This document shows positions 41,327-50,259 of a stretch of 64,000 bases of DNA, piece by piece. Both the position numbers and the translations under genes were made by a program. Below the pieces are notes generated by a model. The model was not told where the DNA came from. It searched no databases and saw only the letters and a program-made list of their open reading frames with translations. This DNA comes from Chitinophaga dinghuensis. GTDB lineage: Bacteria > Bacteroidota > Bacteroidia > Chitinophagales > Chitinophagaceae. Positions within the stretch are counted from its first letter, which is position 1; the number at the start of each line of letters is the position of its first letter. Location of the stretch: assembly GCF_003259435.1 (NCBI RefSeq), contig NZ_QLMA01000002.1, positions 248,001 to 312,000 of the forward strand. The letters run 5' to 3'.

Positions 41327-44300
41327 ATGGTTCCACGTTATGTGAAGGCAACGCTATTGCTGTGCCTTCTGGGCTCGGTTATGCAACCGGAAAGCTCTGC
41401 TGCATTGCCTATTTCTCCATGGCAGCAGCAAAATCCCAGTATTCATGGAAAGGTGAAGGATATCCACGGAAATCCGTTGCCAGGCGTTACCGTGTTGCTA
41501 AAAGGCACACAAAGAGGTATCACATCAGATGAGAAAGGAAATTTCACGCTCAATGATGTGAAGAAAGATGCCGTACTGGTATTTCAGTTCATCGGTTATG
41601 ACCCGATAGAACAAGTATTCGACGGAAAAAATGCTACTATCAACGTAGTCATGAAGGAGAACCAGAAAACCCTGGAAGAATACGTGGTAGTAGGTTACGG
41701 TACCCAGAAAAAAGTTACCAAGACGGGCGCCGTATCCATGGTGAAAGGAACTGATTTACAACAGTCTCCCAACGTCAATATCTCCAACTCTCTCGTAGGA
41801 CGTATTCCTGGTATCATTGCCGTTAACCAAAGTGGAGAACCTGGTTATGATGGTTCCCAGATTTTCATCCGCGGACGTAGTACGCTGGGAAACAGTAAGC
41901 CATTGGTAGTAATAGACGGTTTTCCCAGGGATGGATTTGAACGCATGAATCCAAATGATATTGAAAGCGTTTCCATTCTGAAAGATGCCGCTGCGGCGAT
42001 TTATGGTAGCCGCGCTGCAAATGGGGTTATCCTCGTTACCACCAAAAGGGGTAAAGGTGGAAAACCTACTGTCAACTATGGTTACAATCAATCATTTGTG
42101 ACGCCTACCCGGTTGCCTAAAATGGCGGATGCGCCTACTTATGCACAGATCGTAAATGAGATCCTGGCCTATGGTGGAGATCCTATCCGTTATTCCCCTG
42201 AGCAGATCAAAAAATTCGGCGATGGCTCTGATCCCTGGCTGTACCCAAATACCAACTGGTATGATGCCGCTATCAAGAAAATCTCTCTGCAAAACAGACA
42301 TGATGTTTCCCTTTCCGGAGGTACAGATAAAATGACCTACTTCGTGTCTGCGGGTTCTTTATTCCAGGACGGGATCTATAAAAGCAGTGCCACCAATTAT
42401 AAACAACAGAACATCAGAGCCAATCTGGATGCGGTAGTAAACGATTATATCCGGCTCAGATTTGACCTTGCAGGCCGACTGGAAGACCGTAACTTCCCTC
42501 CGCGCAGTGCAGGCTCTATTTTCAGGGCATTAATGCGTGGACGTCCTACAGAAAACGCGATCTGGCCTAATGGGCTGCCCGGACCAGATATCGAATACGG
42601 CGATAACCCTGTTGTTACTGGAACTAACGCCATCGGATATACGAGCGATAAGAATTATGTACTGAACGGAACCTTTGCTGCTGTAGTGAATATTCCCTGG
42701 GTGCAAGGAATGTTTGTAGATGGAAGCTACGCCTACGACCAGAATTTCGAGTTCTATAAATCTTTTGTAAAACCATGGACCCTTTATACGCTTGATCCCA
42801 ACAGTACAGATCATAAACTGATCCCAGGCTCCCGCGGCGTTTCCGCTCCGGAACTCAATGAGAGCTTTAATACCAACAGAAGTTCTACAGTGAACCTGAA
42901 GTTAAATTATATGCGCACATTCGGTAAACACTATATCAGTGCCTTTGCTGCGTTTGAACAGAATACCATCAAAGGAGACATGCTCAGCGCTTACAGGAGA
43001 TTCTTTGTGAGTGATAAGCTGGATCAAATGTTTGCGGGTGGCGATAAACAAAAAGACAACGGCGGTACCGGATTTGAGTATGCACGCCGCAACTACTTCG
43101 GACGCGTGTCTTACAATCTCAGTGAAACATATCTCTTCGATTTCAACTTCCGGTATGACGGTACCCAGAACTTCCCAGAAGGTCGCAGAATGGGCTTCTT
43201 CCCTGGTGTGTCTGCCGGTTGGGTGCTCTCTAATGAAGGCTTCTGGAAAAAGAGCATTCCTTTCGTGGATTACTTCAAAATCCGTGGATCATGGGGACAA
43301 ATGGGTAACGATAACGTACCGTCTTTCCAATACCTCACCACTTATGCATTTACTTCCTCCGGCGTGATGTTTGGAAACGACCTGAATAAAACGTTATACC
43401 AGGTACGTACGCCAAATCCAAATATTACCTGGGAGGTGGCCAATAACTATAACCTGGGTATAGAAGCGAAATTGTTTAAAGAAAAATTGTCTGTTGAGGC
43501 AGACTTCTTCTACTCCAAACGCTCTAATATCCTTATTCCGCGTAATGCAGCAGTGCCTGACTATACCGGTCTGACACTTCCGGATGAAAACATCGGAGTA
43601 GTTCGTAATCAGGGTATTGATCTGGTGATCTCTCACAAAAACGACATCAATAAATTCCATTATGAAGTAATAGGTACTGTTACCAGGGCAAAGAATAAAA
43701 TATTGTACTGGGCGGAATCGCCAAACGTTCCTGCATGGCAACGTTCTACCGGTTACCAGATAGACGCGCCTTTATATTATAAGGCCATAGGTATCTATCA
43801 TACCGATGATGAAGTGAAAAACTCCATTCACGTGGATGGGGCGCGGCCGGGAGATATCATCTTTGAAAATATTAATGATGATAAGAAGATTGATGATCTG
43901 GATCGTATCCGTGTCGACAGAACACAGTATCCGACCATGATTTATGGTCTGACCCTTTCTGCCAAATACCGCAACTTCGACTTTACTATGTTATGGCAGG
44001 CAGCCACCGGCGCCAGTCAGTATATCCGTACAGAATCCGGATTAATCGGAAACTTCCCGGAAGCCATTGCTAAAGACAGATGGACACCCACCAACACAAA
44101 CGCTAACTGGCCAAGAGCGTACGACCGTGACCGTGAGTACTGGGTAAGTCGCCAGAATACATTCTGGTATTGGAATACAGACTATGCACGTTTGAAAACG
44201 CTGGATCTGGGTTACAACATACCATCCATACTCACTAAGAAAGTAGGTATTCAAAGTTGCCGGGTATACGTATCTGGTCAAAACCTGCTGACTATCGACA

Positions 44301-44395
44301 ACGTGAAAATATTTGATCCGGAGGCGCCACAAGGTAGCGGCCAGTATTATCCACAGACGAAGATCTACAATGTGGGATTAAACGTAACCTTCTAA
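41327..44395 (+). CDS. SusC/RagA family TonB-linked outer membrane receptor
   Basis: A 1022-residue beta-barrel importer. After a signal peptide, a carboxypeptidase-regulatory-like domain (about 36-110) contains IHGKVKDIHGNPLPGVTVLLKGTQ. The plug domain follows, with VVGYGTQKKVTKTGAVS, QIFIRGRSTLG and ILKDAAAAIYGSRAANG. The remainder is the barrel, ending in an aromatic residue (GLNVTF). It lacks an N-terminal STN signalling domain, so anti-sigma control is unlikely. It imports large glycans or peptides with the partner SusD protein encoded 11 bases downstream. Confidence 0.96.
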   Translation: MVPRYVKATLLLCLLGSVMQPESSAALPISPWQQQNPSIHGKVKDIHGNPLPGVTVLLKGTQRGITSDEKGNFTLNDVKKDAVLVFQFIGYDPIEQVFDGKNATINVVMKENQKTLEEYVVVGYGTQKKVTKTGAVSMVKGTDLQQSPNVNISNSLVGRIPGIIAVNQSGEPGYDGSQIFIRGRSTLGNSKPLVVIDGFPRDGFERMNPNDIESVSILKDAAAAIYGSRAANGVILVTTKRGKGGKPTVNYGYNQSFVTPTRLPKMADAPTYAQIVNEILAYGGDPIRYSPEQIKKFGDGSDPWLYPNTNWYDAAIKKISLQNRHDVSLSGGTDKMTYFVSAGSLFQDGIYKSSATNYKQQNIRANLDAVVNDYIRLRFDLAGRLEDRNFPPRSAGSIFRALMRGRPTENAIWPNGLPGPDIEYGDNPVVTGTNAIGYTSDKNYVLNGTFAAVVNIPWVQGMFVDGSYAYDQNFEFYKSFVKPWTLYTLDPNSTDHKLIPGSRGVSAPELNESFNTNRSSTVNLKLNYMRTFGKHYISAFAAFEQNTIKGDMLSAYRRFFVSDKLDQMFAGGDKQKDNGGTGFEYARRNYFGRVSYNLSETYLFDFNFRYDGTQNFPEGRRMGFFPGVSAGWVLSNEGFWKKSIPFVDYFKIRGSWGQMGNDNVPSFQYLTTYAFTSSGVMFGNDLNKTLYQVRTPNPNITWEVANNYNLGIEAKLFKEKLSVEADFFYSKRSNILIPRNAAVPDYTGLTLPDENIGVVRNQGIDLVISHKNDINKFHYEVIGTVTRAKNKILYWAESPNVPAWQRSTGYQIDAPLYYKAIGIYHTDDEVKNSIHVDGARPGDIIFENINDDKKIDDLDRIRVDRTQYPTMIYGLTLSAKYRNFDFTMLWQAATGASQYIRTESGLIGNFPEAIAKDRWTPTNTNANWPRAYDRDREYWVSRQNTFWYWNTDYARLKTLDLGYNIPSILTKKVGIQSCRVYVSGQNLLTIDNVKIFDPEAPQGSGQYYPQTKIYNVGLNVTF

Positions 44396-44406
44396 TTATT
44401 TGAACC

Positions 44407-46155
44407 ATGAGAAAACTGAAAATATTCGGATATATATGCGGGTTGATTGCAGTGGCATCGGCTGTCTCCTGTAATAAAGATTACCTGGAAAAGAAGCCAT
44501 TAACGGAGTTCCAGGAAAGTGATGTTTGGCGGGACCAGGGTTTGATCCAGGCATTTGTAAACGATTTGTATGCACAGATGCGCCCAGGATTTAATGAGGT
44601 GATGTTAAGTTCTATGGTGGATGAAAGTCGCTTCATACATGATTATAATACCTCCCGCGTGGTAGAAGGGAATATGACGCCCGATGATCTGGGTGCCTTG
44701 AACGATTTTGCCCGCTGGGGATCACATTACAAAGCTATCCGGAACTGTAATATGTTCATGGAAAAGATTGGAAGTGTAACTGGTTTAAACCCAGATGTGG
44801 TGGCCCGTATGAAAGGAGAAGTGTTCTTCATGCGCGCCTGGTATTATCATATGTTGGTGAAGTATTTCGGAGGTGTTCCTTTGATTACCTACACTTTTAA
44901 CCTCAGTGGCGAAAACAGTGATTATCTGAATGTACAAAGAGCCGGATTTACTACCTGCGTAAGGTACATTGCTGATCAGTGTGATAGCGCTGCAAAATAT
45001 CTGCCTTCCAAATATGATGTTATTGACCAGAAGGGCAGGGTAACAAGATACGCCGCCTTTGCGTTGAAATCCAGGATGTTATTATATGCAGCCAGTGATT
45101 TGTACAAGTTTACCGGTAATCTGAAAGATTCCATCATATGCAACACTACCGATGTAACCACGGAATTTGCCACCAAGTCTAAAGCAGCTGCCGATAGCAT
45201 TATCAATTCCGGCTTATTTGCGCTGTATCAGCCAGGATCTGATCCAGTAGATAACTATGGCCGTGTATTCACGGATAAGGGCAACAACGAGATGATTTTC
45301 GTTAAATTATTCGATAAATCCTTGCTGGGTACCAGTCATGATAAATACAATGGTCCTAATGGTTATCATAACTGGGGCGGCAACGTTCCCATCGAAAACT
45401 TCGTAACTGGCTATGAAATGGCGGATGGTTCCGATTTTTCCTGGGCCAATGCAGCTCAGGCAGCACACCCTTATGCTAATCGTGATCCACGTTTCTATGC
45501 CACCATTCTTTTCGATGGCGCTAAATGGAAAATTCGCCCGGATGATGGGAAGAAAACAGATCCGATAGGGGTTATCCAAACCGGTAAGTATGAAACGGCT
45601 GATGGAAAGGATAGCGTCTGGGGATTAGATACAAGAAACAGTACCATTGAAAACTGGAATGGTACATTCTCTGGTTACTACATGCGTAAATTCATGGACA
45701 TCACGCTGGATGCGCAGTTCCTGAATGGAGATCAAAGCTGGATATGGTTTCGTTATGCGGAAGTACTGTTGAACAAAGCAGAAGCCAGCATGCTGTTGGG
45801 AGATTTTACAGGCGCAGGTAAACTTATCAACAAGGTACGTACCCGTGCAGGCATGCCGGAAACTAACCTTGCAGATGCCTCTTTATGGGATGTTTACAGA
45901 TATGAAAGGAGATACGAACTGGCCTTTGAAGAACACCGTTTCTTTGATCTGAGAAGATGGAAACTTGCACCTGTAGCCCTGAGCGATCCTGCTAAGGCTA
46001 TAGATGTACGTGGTTCCTTTATTCCAGGTCATCCTTTCACCTATACCATATTCACTATGCAGAACAGGAAGTTCAACGAGCAGAACTACTTTGTACCTAT
46101 TCCTGCAAGTGAAATAAGAAAGAACCTTGGCCTCACACAGAATCCTAAATACTAA
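44407..46155 (+). CDS. SusD/RagB family nutrient-binding lipoprotein
   Basis: A 582-residue surface lipoprotein that caps the SusC barrel and binds the substrate. Lipobox VSC (Cys22) is followed by the typical NKDYLEKKPLTEF. The TPR-containing SusD fold includes MKGEVFFMRAWYYHMLVKYFGGVPLIT, RYAAFALKSRMLLYAA and the C-terminal RYAEVLLNKAEASM. VYRYERRYELAFEEHRFFDLRRW is the RagB core. The short 11-base gap from susC indicates one operon. It ends at a strong hairpin shared with the convergent oxidoreductase gene. Confidence 0.96.
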   Translation: MRKLKIFGYICGLIAVASAVSCNKDYLEKKPLTEFQESDVWRDQGLIQAFVNDLYAQMRPGFNEVMLSSMVDESRFIHDYNTSRVVEGNMTPDDLGALNDFARWGSHYKAIRNCNMFMEKIGSVTGLNPDVVARMKGEVFFMRAWYYHMLVKYFGGVPLITYTFNLSGENSDYLNVQRAGFTTCVRYIADQCDSAAKYLPSKYDVIDQKGRVTRYAAFALKSRMLLYAASDLYKFTGNLKDSIICNTTDVTTEFATKSKAAADSIINSGLFALYQPGSDPVDNYGRVFTDKGNNEMIFVKLFDKSLLGTSHDKYNGPNGYHNWGGNVPIENFVTGYEMADGSDFSWANAAQAAHPYANRDPRFYATILFDGAKWKIRPDDGKKTDPIGVIQTGKYETADGKDSVWGLDTRNSTIENWNGTFSGYYMRKFMDITLDAQFLNGDQSWIWFRYAEVLLNKAEASMLLGDFTGAGKLINKVRTRAGMPETNLADASLWDVYRYERRYELAFEEHRFFDLRRWKLAPVALSDPAKAIDVRGSFIPGHPFTYTIFTMQNRKFNEQNYFVPIPASEIRKNLGLTQNPKY

Positions 46156-46176
46156 GCGCCGACCTTATCATCCATA

Positions 46177-46211
46177 AAAAAAGCGTCTCTGCTCAGCAGA
46201 GACGCTTTTTC
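46177..46211. terminator. Bidirectional terminator after susD
   Basis: GCGTCTCTGC and GCAGAGACGC pair perfectly over 10 bases around TCA, with A-run and T-run extensions. It serves both the SusD (+) and Gfo/Idh (-) genes. Confidence 0.9.
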
Positions 46212-46232
46212 ATTATAATAAAGTATTGCGTT

Positions 46233-47684
46233 TTATACGCCCAGCGACCAGCCTTCTCTGTAGGTTCGTTTCACGAACTGATTGGCCGGATCGAAGTTGG
46301 TGATTTTCATATTAGGGCCATCCCAAAGCAGTTTGATATAGCGGCCAGGATAGTTATAGCCTTTGCCATCTATTTTAGCTTCCCTGTAGTCATAGCTTCT
46401 GATAGCGAGGTTGCCCATCAGGATGCTCTCTGTAAGTGGACCTGCAATGTCAAAAGGAGAGCTGAGGGATTTCGCCTCTTTACTGTTATATCCGGCAATA
46501 GCTGCGTTTACCCATTGGAGGTAGTGGCCTTCAGGTACGCGTGCAATGGTTTGTGGCACATTCACTTCTGCATTGCGGGAAGTAGGCAGTAACCGGGGAT
46601 TAATACCATAAGTACCGCACATCATCTTTCCTTTTGTACCAACGAAAATTACGCCGTTGCCGCCATCTCCCATCATTTCATTTGGTCCCAGTTCTTCCGG
46701 ACGTTCTGGTTGTATACCGCCATCCATCCAGTGCATGGTAACTTCTTTACCGCCTTTCACCGGGAATTTCATGGTAACATGAGAAGAAGGAGGGCAGCTT
46801 TCAGGGAAATAACCGCGATTGAATTCTCCCACATATACGCTACCAACGCTGGCTTCCACAGAAGAAGGATAACCCAGTCCGAGTACGCGGAATGGCGGTT
46901 CTATCAGGTGACAGCCCATGTCGCCCAGTGCGCCGGTACCGTAGTCCCACCAACCTCTCCAGTTGAAAGGAACGAGGTTGTCCACGAAGTTCTTTTTAGG
47001 AGCGGTTCCCAGCCAGAGGTCCCAGTTGAGTTCAGCTGGAATAGTGGCGTTTGTTTGTGGCCATGCAACACCTTGTGGCCATACCGGGCGGTCTGTCCAT
47101 ACATAAACTGTGTGTACATCTCCGATAAGACCGGCATTGTACCATTCCATCAGTTGACGTACGCCATCGCCGGAAGCGCCCTGGTTACCCATTTGGGTAA
47201 CTACTTTATATTTTTTGGCGGCTTCGGTCAGTTTACGCGCTTCATAAATATCGTGGGTGAGCGGTTTCTGTACGTATACGTGTTTTCCCAGCTGCATGGC
47301 TGCCATAGCGGCTACGGCATGCTGATGGTCAGGGGTGGATACAGAAACGGCATCGAAATTCTTGCGTTCTTTTTCAAACATCTCCCTGTAGTCCGTATAG
47401 AATTTGGCTTTCGGGAAGGTGGTTATTGCTTTGGCAGCGCGACGTTTATCCACATCGCAGAGAAAAGCGATATCGGCGCGTCCTTCTGCAAAGCTGGTAA
47501 TATCACCGTAGCCTTTACCGCCAACACCAACGGCAGCAACCCGGAGTCTGTCGCTGGGCGCAACAAAGCCTCTTCCCAATACATGACGTGGAACGATCAT
47601 GAATCCCGCAGCGGCTAATGCGCCGTTACGGAGAAATGATCTGCGGGAAACACTATTCCCCTCATTCTTTTTTTCTGACATCAT
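46233..47684 (-). CDS. TAT-exported Gfo/Idh/MocA family oxidoreductase
   Basis: A 483-residue protein with a clear twin-arginine signal (SRRSFLRNGALAAAGFM). The Rossmann motif VAAVGVGGKGYGD comes next, then STPDHQHAVAAM, VYVQKPLTHD with the conserved Lys-Pro, and WRGWWDYGTGALGDMGCHL around the active site. The C-terminal domain continues to GWSLGV with no gap. Export suggests a periplasmic sugar redox or glycosidase-like step. It follows the subunit 3 gene by 49 bases on the same strand, so it is probably the last gene of the GMC operon. It is a distinct paralogue of the 37562 gene. Confidence 0.9.
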   Translation of the reverse strand: MMSEKKNEGNSVSRRSFLRNGALAAAGFMIVPRHVLGRGFVAPSDRLRVAAVGVGGKGYGDITSFAEGRADIAFLCDVDKRRAAKAITTFPKAKFYTDYREMFEKERKNFDAVSVSTPDHQHAVAAMAAMQLGKHVYVQKPLTHDIYEARKLTEAAKKYKVVTQMGNQGASGDGVRQLMEWYNAGLIGDVHTVYVWTDRPVWPQGVAWPQTNATIPAELNWDLWLGTAPKKNFVDNLVPFNWRGWWDYGTGALGDMGCHLIEPPFRVLGLGYPSSVEASVGSVYVGEFNRGYFPESCPPSSHVTMKFPVKGGKEVTMHWMDGGIQPERPEELGPNEMMGDGGNGVIFVGTKGKMMCGTYGINPRLLPTSRNAEVNVPQTIARVPEGHYLQWVNAAIAGYNSKEAKSLSSPFDIAGPLTESILMGNLAIRSYDYREAKIDGKGYNYPGRYIKLLWDGPNMKITNFDPANQFVKRTYREGWSLGV

Positions 47685-47733
47685 CTGGAACGATTAGTTT
47701 TTTAAGATATGAATAATAGCAACCTTTTATTAT

Positions 47734-48426
47734 TTAATCCCAGGTCATCAATTTGCCTCTGTCTTCGATCTTCAGGCATTCTGCCAGGGTTTTTTCATCA
47801 TAAGCCAGTCCGTATTGCTTCAGTACATCATCAGGAACGCCGTCCCATTCATTAGGAGTGTTGCCTTTATAATCCAGATCTTTAATACCTATTTTACTGG
47901 TGAAGAAACCGGTGGCAGTAAGGTTGCGCATCAGGTTGAAGAAAGCTACGCCCTGACTCATTTCCGGTTTGGCTTTTTCAGGATAGGCAATGTCGTCAAC
48001 GATCTGAATCCTTTGCTCTTGACTAGCTTCGGCAAAAGAGGTATTAAATCTTTTTGCGGCTTGCACATCTACCCAGCGTATACCGCCTCGCATAGGTAAC
48101 TGCATATCAGGTTTATCTTTTACAATAAACTCAATGAAAGCAGGTACGCCTGCATCCGTAGCGCTACCGGAATGTTCATCCGCAGGTATGATGATGTCTG
48201 CCAGAATGGCGATAGTCTTCATTTCTGCAGCTGTGAAGAAAGGCTCTGCATTCAGTTTGGCATCCCGTTTTACTTCATCTTCTGTACGGCCATAGCCGGG
48301 CGTTTTACTTTTCCCGGCATCCTTGTCGCTTCCTGTTTTCTTGTCGTCACAACCGGTAGAAGATAATATAGCGCTTACAGATAAAGTTCCCAGCGCAATG
48401 GCTTTAAGGGATTTTCTTCTATCCAT
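47734..48426 (-). CDS. Gluconate 2-dehydrogenase subunit 3 family TAT lipoprotein
   Basis: A 230-residue small subunit of membrane-bound sugar dehydrogenases. The N-terminus has DRRKSLKAIALG, a twin-arginine signal, and a lipobox SSTGC (Cys26), so it is a TAT-exported lipoprotein. The family core is ETMKTIAILADIIIPADEHSGSATDAGVP like, with FIEFIVKDKPDMQ, and SQGVAFFNLMRNLTATGFFTSKIG. It binds and probably carries the GMC catalytic subunit across the membrane. The GMC gene lies 12 bases upstream. No cytochrome c subunit gene is nearby. Confidence 0.88.
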   Translation of the reverse strand: MDRRKSLKAIALGTLSVSAILSSTGCDDKKTGSDKDAGKSKTPGYGRTEDEVKRDAKLNAEPFFTAAEMKTIAILADIIIPADEHSGSATDAGVPAFIEFIVKDKPDMQLPMRGGIRWVDVQAAKRFNTSFAEASQEQRIQIVDDIAYPEKAKPEMSQGVAFFNLMRNLTATGFFTSKIGIKDLDYKGNTPNEWDGVPDDVLKQYGLAYDEKTLAECLKIEDRGKLMTWD

Positions 48427-48438
48427 ATCGGAATTGTT

Positions 48439-50178
48439 TTAGATGTTTTGTTTTTTCAGTTGATCCACGATATACTCTGATGCGCGCATAGAGAGGGCGA
48501 GAATAGTCCAGGTAGGGTTTTTATCTGCCTGGGAAACGAATGCGCCGCCATCTACCACGAAGAGATTTTTACACTCGTGTGCCTGGTTGAATTTGTTCAG
48601 TACGGATTTGTTAGGATTGTCTCCCATACGGGTGGTACCTACTTCATGGATGATACGGCCAGGGTTTTCCAGGCCATACTTTTTATCTTCACCAGGTTTC
48701 TCTCCGTTTGCAATACCGCCCATTTCATGGATAATCTGTTCAAAGGTATCCTGCATATGTTTGGCCTGCTTGATTTCGTGGTCTGTCCAGGTGTAGTTGA
48801 AGCGTAATACCGGGATGCCGTATTTGTCTACTACATTCGGATCGATATCGCAGTAGTTTTCTTCCCGGGCGATACATTCGCCACGACCAGCAAAGCCTAC
48901 TTGTGCGCCATAAAAACGGCGGTAATCATCTTTCAGGGAAGCGCCATAACCGCCGGCAGCTTTCATTTTCCCATCTTTGCCAGCGTATTTGCCGTTCATG
49001 CGTTCCATGCCGAAGCCGAAACCATATCCAGGCATGTTCATGCCGCCACCGAATTCAATATGATAACCACGTGGGAAATCCAGTTTCTTATTGTCGCCCC
49101 ACCAGGGAACATACAGGTGCATACCGCCAACGCCATCTTCGTTGTAGCGTTTGCGTTCCATCAGTTGCGGCAGAAATGCACTGCGGGAAGCGCCGGTGGA
49201 ATCATGCAGATATTTACCCACAACGCCGCTGCCATTGGCAAGACCGTTAGGGAATTTGGCAGATTTAGAGTTGAGCAGGAGCCTGGCGGATTCGCAGGCG
49301 CTGGCTGCCAATACTATTACTTTCGCATTTACAGAATATTCCTGAAGATCAGTTTTATCCACATAAAGTACGCCGGTGGCTTTGCCGCTGCTGTCGGTGA
49401 GTACTTCTCTGGCCATCGCATTGGTGTATAAGTCTACATGGCCGCTCTTCATGGCTGGTTTCACCAGTACGGAAGAGGAGGAGAAGTCGCCATACACCGT
49501 ACATCCTCTGCTACATTGACTACAATAGAAGCAAGGACTACGATCTTTGTTGACAGATCTGGTGAGGATGGAAAGTCGCGCTGGAATAACGGGAATCCCG
49601 AGATTGCCGGCGGCTTTTTTAATCATCAGCTCATGGAGTCTGGGTTTCGGGGGAGGGAGGAAGTATCCGTCCGGTTCATTGGGAAGGTTTTCTTTTGTCC
49701 CGAATACGCCGATCATTTTATCTACCCGATCGTAATAAGGGGCAACGTCTTCATAACTGAGTGGCCAGTCGTCGCCGAGGCCATCATAACTTTTGTGTTT
49801 GAAGTCGCGTGGACCGAAGCGCAGAGAGATACGTCCCCAGTGGTTGGTACGCCCGCCTAGCATGCGGGATCTGAACCAGTCGAACTCCGTACCTTTTTGT
49901 TTGGTGTACGGTTCGCCATCAATTTGCCAGCCACCATAGGCCGCATCGAAGTCGCCGAAGGGACGGGTGGTATTGGCGCCTCTTCGGGGAGATTCATAGG
50001 GCCATTTTAGTTGCGTAGCTTGTTCCGGGTCTGCAGGATCATATTTTGGACCAGCTTCCAGGAGAGCGATTTTCAGGCCTGCCTCAGATAGTATTTTGGC
50101 TGCCATACCGCCTCCAGCGCCGGAACCAACAATACACACATCATAGACCTTAGCTGTTTTTTTGATTTCAAAAGCCAT
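48439..50178 (-). CDS. GMC family FAD-dependent sugar oxidoreductase with FeS-type cysteine motif
   Basis: A catalytic flavoprotein of 579 residues. The dinucleotide motif VGSGAGGGMAAK begins near residue 17, and AYGGWQIDGEPYTKQ and MLGGRTNHWGR are GMC blocks. A cysteine cluster, CFYCSQCSRGC, spaced CxxCxxCxxxC, fits the iron-sulfur site of gluconate/glucose dehydrogenase catalytic subunits. The terminal FVVDGGAFVSQADKNPTWTILAL holds the GMC active site. The frame is open far upstream, but homology starts at MAFEIKK (50178). No signal peptide is present, so it likely hitch-hikes on subunit 3. Likely substrate is a sugar or sugar acid. Confidence 0.9.
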   Translation of the reverse strand: MAFEIKKTAKVYDVCIVGSGAGGGMAAKILSEAGLKIALLEAGPKYDPADPEQATQLKWPYESPRRGANTTRPFGDFDAAYGGWQIDGEPYTKQKGTEFDWFRSRMLGGRTNHWGRISLRFGPRDFKHKSYDGLGDDWPLSYEDVAPYYDRVDKMIGVFGTKENLPNEPDGYFLPPPKPRLHELMIKKAAGNLGIPVIPARLSILTRSVNKDRSPCFYCSQCSRGCTVYGDFSSSSVLVKPAMKSGHVDLYTNAMAREVLTDSSGKATGVLYVDKTDLQEYSVNAKVIVLAASACESARLLLNSKSAKFPNGLANGSGVVGKYLHDSTGASRSAFLPQLMERKRYNEDGVGGMHLYVPWWGDNKKLDFPRGYHIEFGGGMNMPGYGFGFGMERMNGKYAGKDGKMKAAGGYGASLKDDYRRFYGAQVGFAGRGECIAREENYCDIDPNVVDKYGIPVLRFNYTWTDHEIKQAKHMQDTFEQIIHEMGGIANGEKPGEDKKYGLENPGRIIHEVGTTRMGDNPNKSVLNKFNQAHECKNLFVVDGGAFVSQADKNPTWTILALSMRASEYIVDQLKKQNI

Positions 50179-50259
50179 TTGCGTGGAAATTTTAGACTTT
50201 ATATATGGATCACGGGTTTTAAATCTATAAATTAAATGTGTAAAACGGAAGGTTTTTTT

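Noticed and set aside
46710..47618. 302-codon open frame opposite the Gfo/Idh gene
   Set aside because: Shadow of a well-supported TAT-exported oxidoreductase; no family blocks in this frame.
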